Shown here: in pieces, positions 62,308 to 64,000 of the stretch
How positions within the stretch are numbered: the first letter of the stretch is position 1
How the letters are laid out: each line of letters starts with the position of its first letter
Assembly: GCF_034702125.1 (NCBI RefSeq)
Contig: NC_085861.1
Location: 4,599,645 to 4,663,644, forward strand
Length of the DNA stretch: 64,000 bases
Origin: Engraulis encrasicolus
Taxonomy: Eukaryota > Chordata > Actinopteri > Clupeiformes > Engraulidae
Reading direction: 5' to 3'
Made by a program: the position numbers and the translations under genes
The notes under the pieces: generated by a model
Database searches by the model: none
Seen by the model: only the letters and a program-made list of their open reading frames with translations
What the model was told of the DNA's origin: nothing

Positions 62308-63089
62308 TACTTGTTCATACTTCAATTGTTTTAGCCTTTCTTTCATCAATACCCCATAGACGTAATAAGAAAAAATGATATTTTTGAGTTTATGCTTATG
62401 CCAATCTAATCCAAAATGTCTAGCACCCAATCCAAGTCCATGATTGGAAGCCCCAAGATGTTAGCTTTCAATAGAAACCAGAACTGTGTTTCTAGCATGT
62501 GGCATTCTGAAGTTACAGGCTTTTGATTCTGGTGTCCTTCTTACCTATCCAAAAAGGTTCTTGGGCATCACCAAAAGGTACCCAACAAAAGCGCATGGGT
62601 ATACCAAGAGAAAAAAACCCATAAAATATTCATAGTTTGGTATTTTTCTTCCATTTCTTTTGCTGTTGGAAGCAGACACTTGTGTCTTTGGTCTCAATGT
62701 ATCATTACAGAGCTGACAGGTTGCTGGAGCTGTCAATCTCAGTCATTTTCAAGAAAAGATGCTATACGGGAACAAAAAAACTATATTTTTATTCCATTCA
62801 AACAACTGTATTTCTCTGATAGAACATCATAAAATCATACTGACACTTTAGGCATGAACCTGAGAGTGTTACCTTTACAATGGGTACATGCACATGCATG
62901 TATCTACAACCATGTGGGATCTGTGCTACTTTCAAATTGGGTATGCCAATTTCGCAAATGAAGTCTGAAAAAGGGGGTGCGTCTTAAGGGGTTAAGATGC
63001 CTGAGGCACATAGTCGATCGTCTTTTTCAAGCAGTGCAGGTCATTTACATCTTGCCAGCCCATGTTTAAAAAAAATCTCTAATTTATAG

Positions 63090-63575
63090 CAATTCCCAAC
63101 TTGTCTCCACCCATCGCACAACGTGAAAGTTGAAACGTGTGGATGCTTTAATGCAGCCTAAATTTTAACAGTTTAAATACATCCAGTCCAAGCAGCACAA
63201 TCGAAACTATTGGCTATCTAGCTTACAAGTTTGGATGGTATCCAATAAGACTAGTCAAGTGTCTTGCGAAGAGTGCAGAGAATTACGTCGCGCGTGTATG
63301 TGTGAGCGAGAGAGGGTGAGAGAGGGAGCGATTCCAAACTTGTCTCCATCCATCGCACAACGTGAAAGTTAACGTGTATGCTTTCATGCAGCCTAAATTG
63401 TACCAATTTTGCCTCCTCTCCAAGCAGCTAAATCGAAACTATTGGCTATCTAGCTTGCAAGTTTGGCTGGTCTATCCAACAAGATGAGTCAAGTGACATA
63501 TGTCTTGCGAAGAGTGCAAGCGTCGCTTTGTGTGTGAGCGAGAGAACCAGAGAGAGAACGAGAGAGAGGCGCTTC
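63090..63575. repeat. Tandem duplication, ~240-bp unit, two copies
   Basis: 'CCATCGCACAACGTGAAAGT' starts each copy (63112 and 63350), followed by ATGCAGCCTAAATT, AATCGAAACTATTGGCTATC and GTCTTGCGAAGAGTGCA, and ending in GTGTGAGCGAGAGA. No gene was identified from here to the right edge; 63600-64000 is unique-looking. Confidence 0.85.
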
Positions 63576-64000
63576 CCAAAATCGCTCTGCAGAAAGGGTA
63601 AGGCGATGTCTCCAAATATTAGACAAAATGCAGCTTAATTTAGTTAAGTAGACATCAGGAAAGTATTTTGTTTAGTTGCAAAGCCAAGCTGGTTCATATT
63701 GCTCTGAAAGACACTCAAGCCTATGCCTATATTTTAATGGGTTTATTATGCGCGCGAGGTCACCTAACTGTAGTGACGCCCGGTGCTATTACCAGAGGAA
63801 AACGATAGCACTTGGGCAAACGGTAAAGTCAGTTTAGCCATGCATACCTGCCTATGATGAACCAGTTTTCTTGTTTGAAAAAACACTCTTCCTGGCGCTA
63901 AAGCAAACTGCCATTTCTGACTGACCCAGATGAAATCCCATGCACGGAACTCCACTGAGATGACATCGCATAGGCTATATTTCCCACCGCTTATCACAGT

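Overview
The window looks like nuclear DNA of a ray-finned (teleost) fish. It carries vertebrate genes with GT-AG introns, a very dense load of dinucleotide microsatellites, and transposon families typical of fish: L2-like LINE tails, tRNA-derived SINEs, Tc1, hAT-like MITEs and piggyBac. No species call is made. Nothing prokaryotic (operon, CRISPR, replication origin) was seen.

Layout: (1) 1-3989, minus strand: the first six coding exons of a PIM-like Ser/Thr kinase gene that runs off the left edge. The kinase start is recognisable and is preceded by a long basic N-terminal extension. (2) 4-25 kb: no gene recognised; nested MITEs, a large tandem duplication (6.05-9.78 kb), a 2-kb non-coding element with a dispersed CACCACCGTCAG-like motif, a near-perfect hairpin element, and microsatellites. 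(3) 25.4-31.6 kb: mostly unique-looking sequence plus microsatellites, possibly partly plekhf2 3' UTR. (4) 31664-33545, minus strand: plekhf2 (Phafin2; PH + FYVE), complete in two coding exons. (5) 34-57 kb: no gene recognised; hAT-like elements with clean 8-bp target duplications, a decayed Tc1 element with a LINE tail inside it, SINEs, and very long purine or CA tracts. (6) 58108-62991: a structurally complete piggyBac transposon with TTAA target duplication, terminal inverted repeats, and a three-exon transposase of 656 residues with all catalytic aspartates and a C-terminal Cys-rich domain.

Most striking result: three 5'-truncated copies of one L2-like LINE family all lie in gene-sense orientation inside introns of two unrelated genes, flush with splice sites. 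In plekhf2 (human CDS uninterrupted, from memory) the LINE supplies the start of the intron (GTACTTAGG) and its TTGA-repeat tail runs into the acceptor (TTGATTGACAG). Removing it restores the conserved reading TIDTVGDEGEL exactly. In the PIM-like gene one copy accounts for essentially a whole intron and another ends exactly at an acceptor. This looks like intron birth from LINE insertions ('introner-like' behaviour), which would be unusual in a vertebrate. The plekhf2 case is further elaborated: the 38-bp end of exon 1 with its donor has been amplified into five extra copies separated by (CA)n, and a SINE then inserted into one of them.

All boundaries come from reading the sequence by eye. 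Family names rest on motif recognition, not on database searches.
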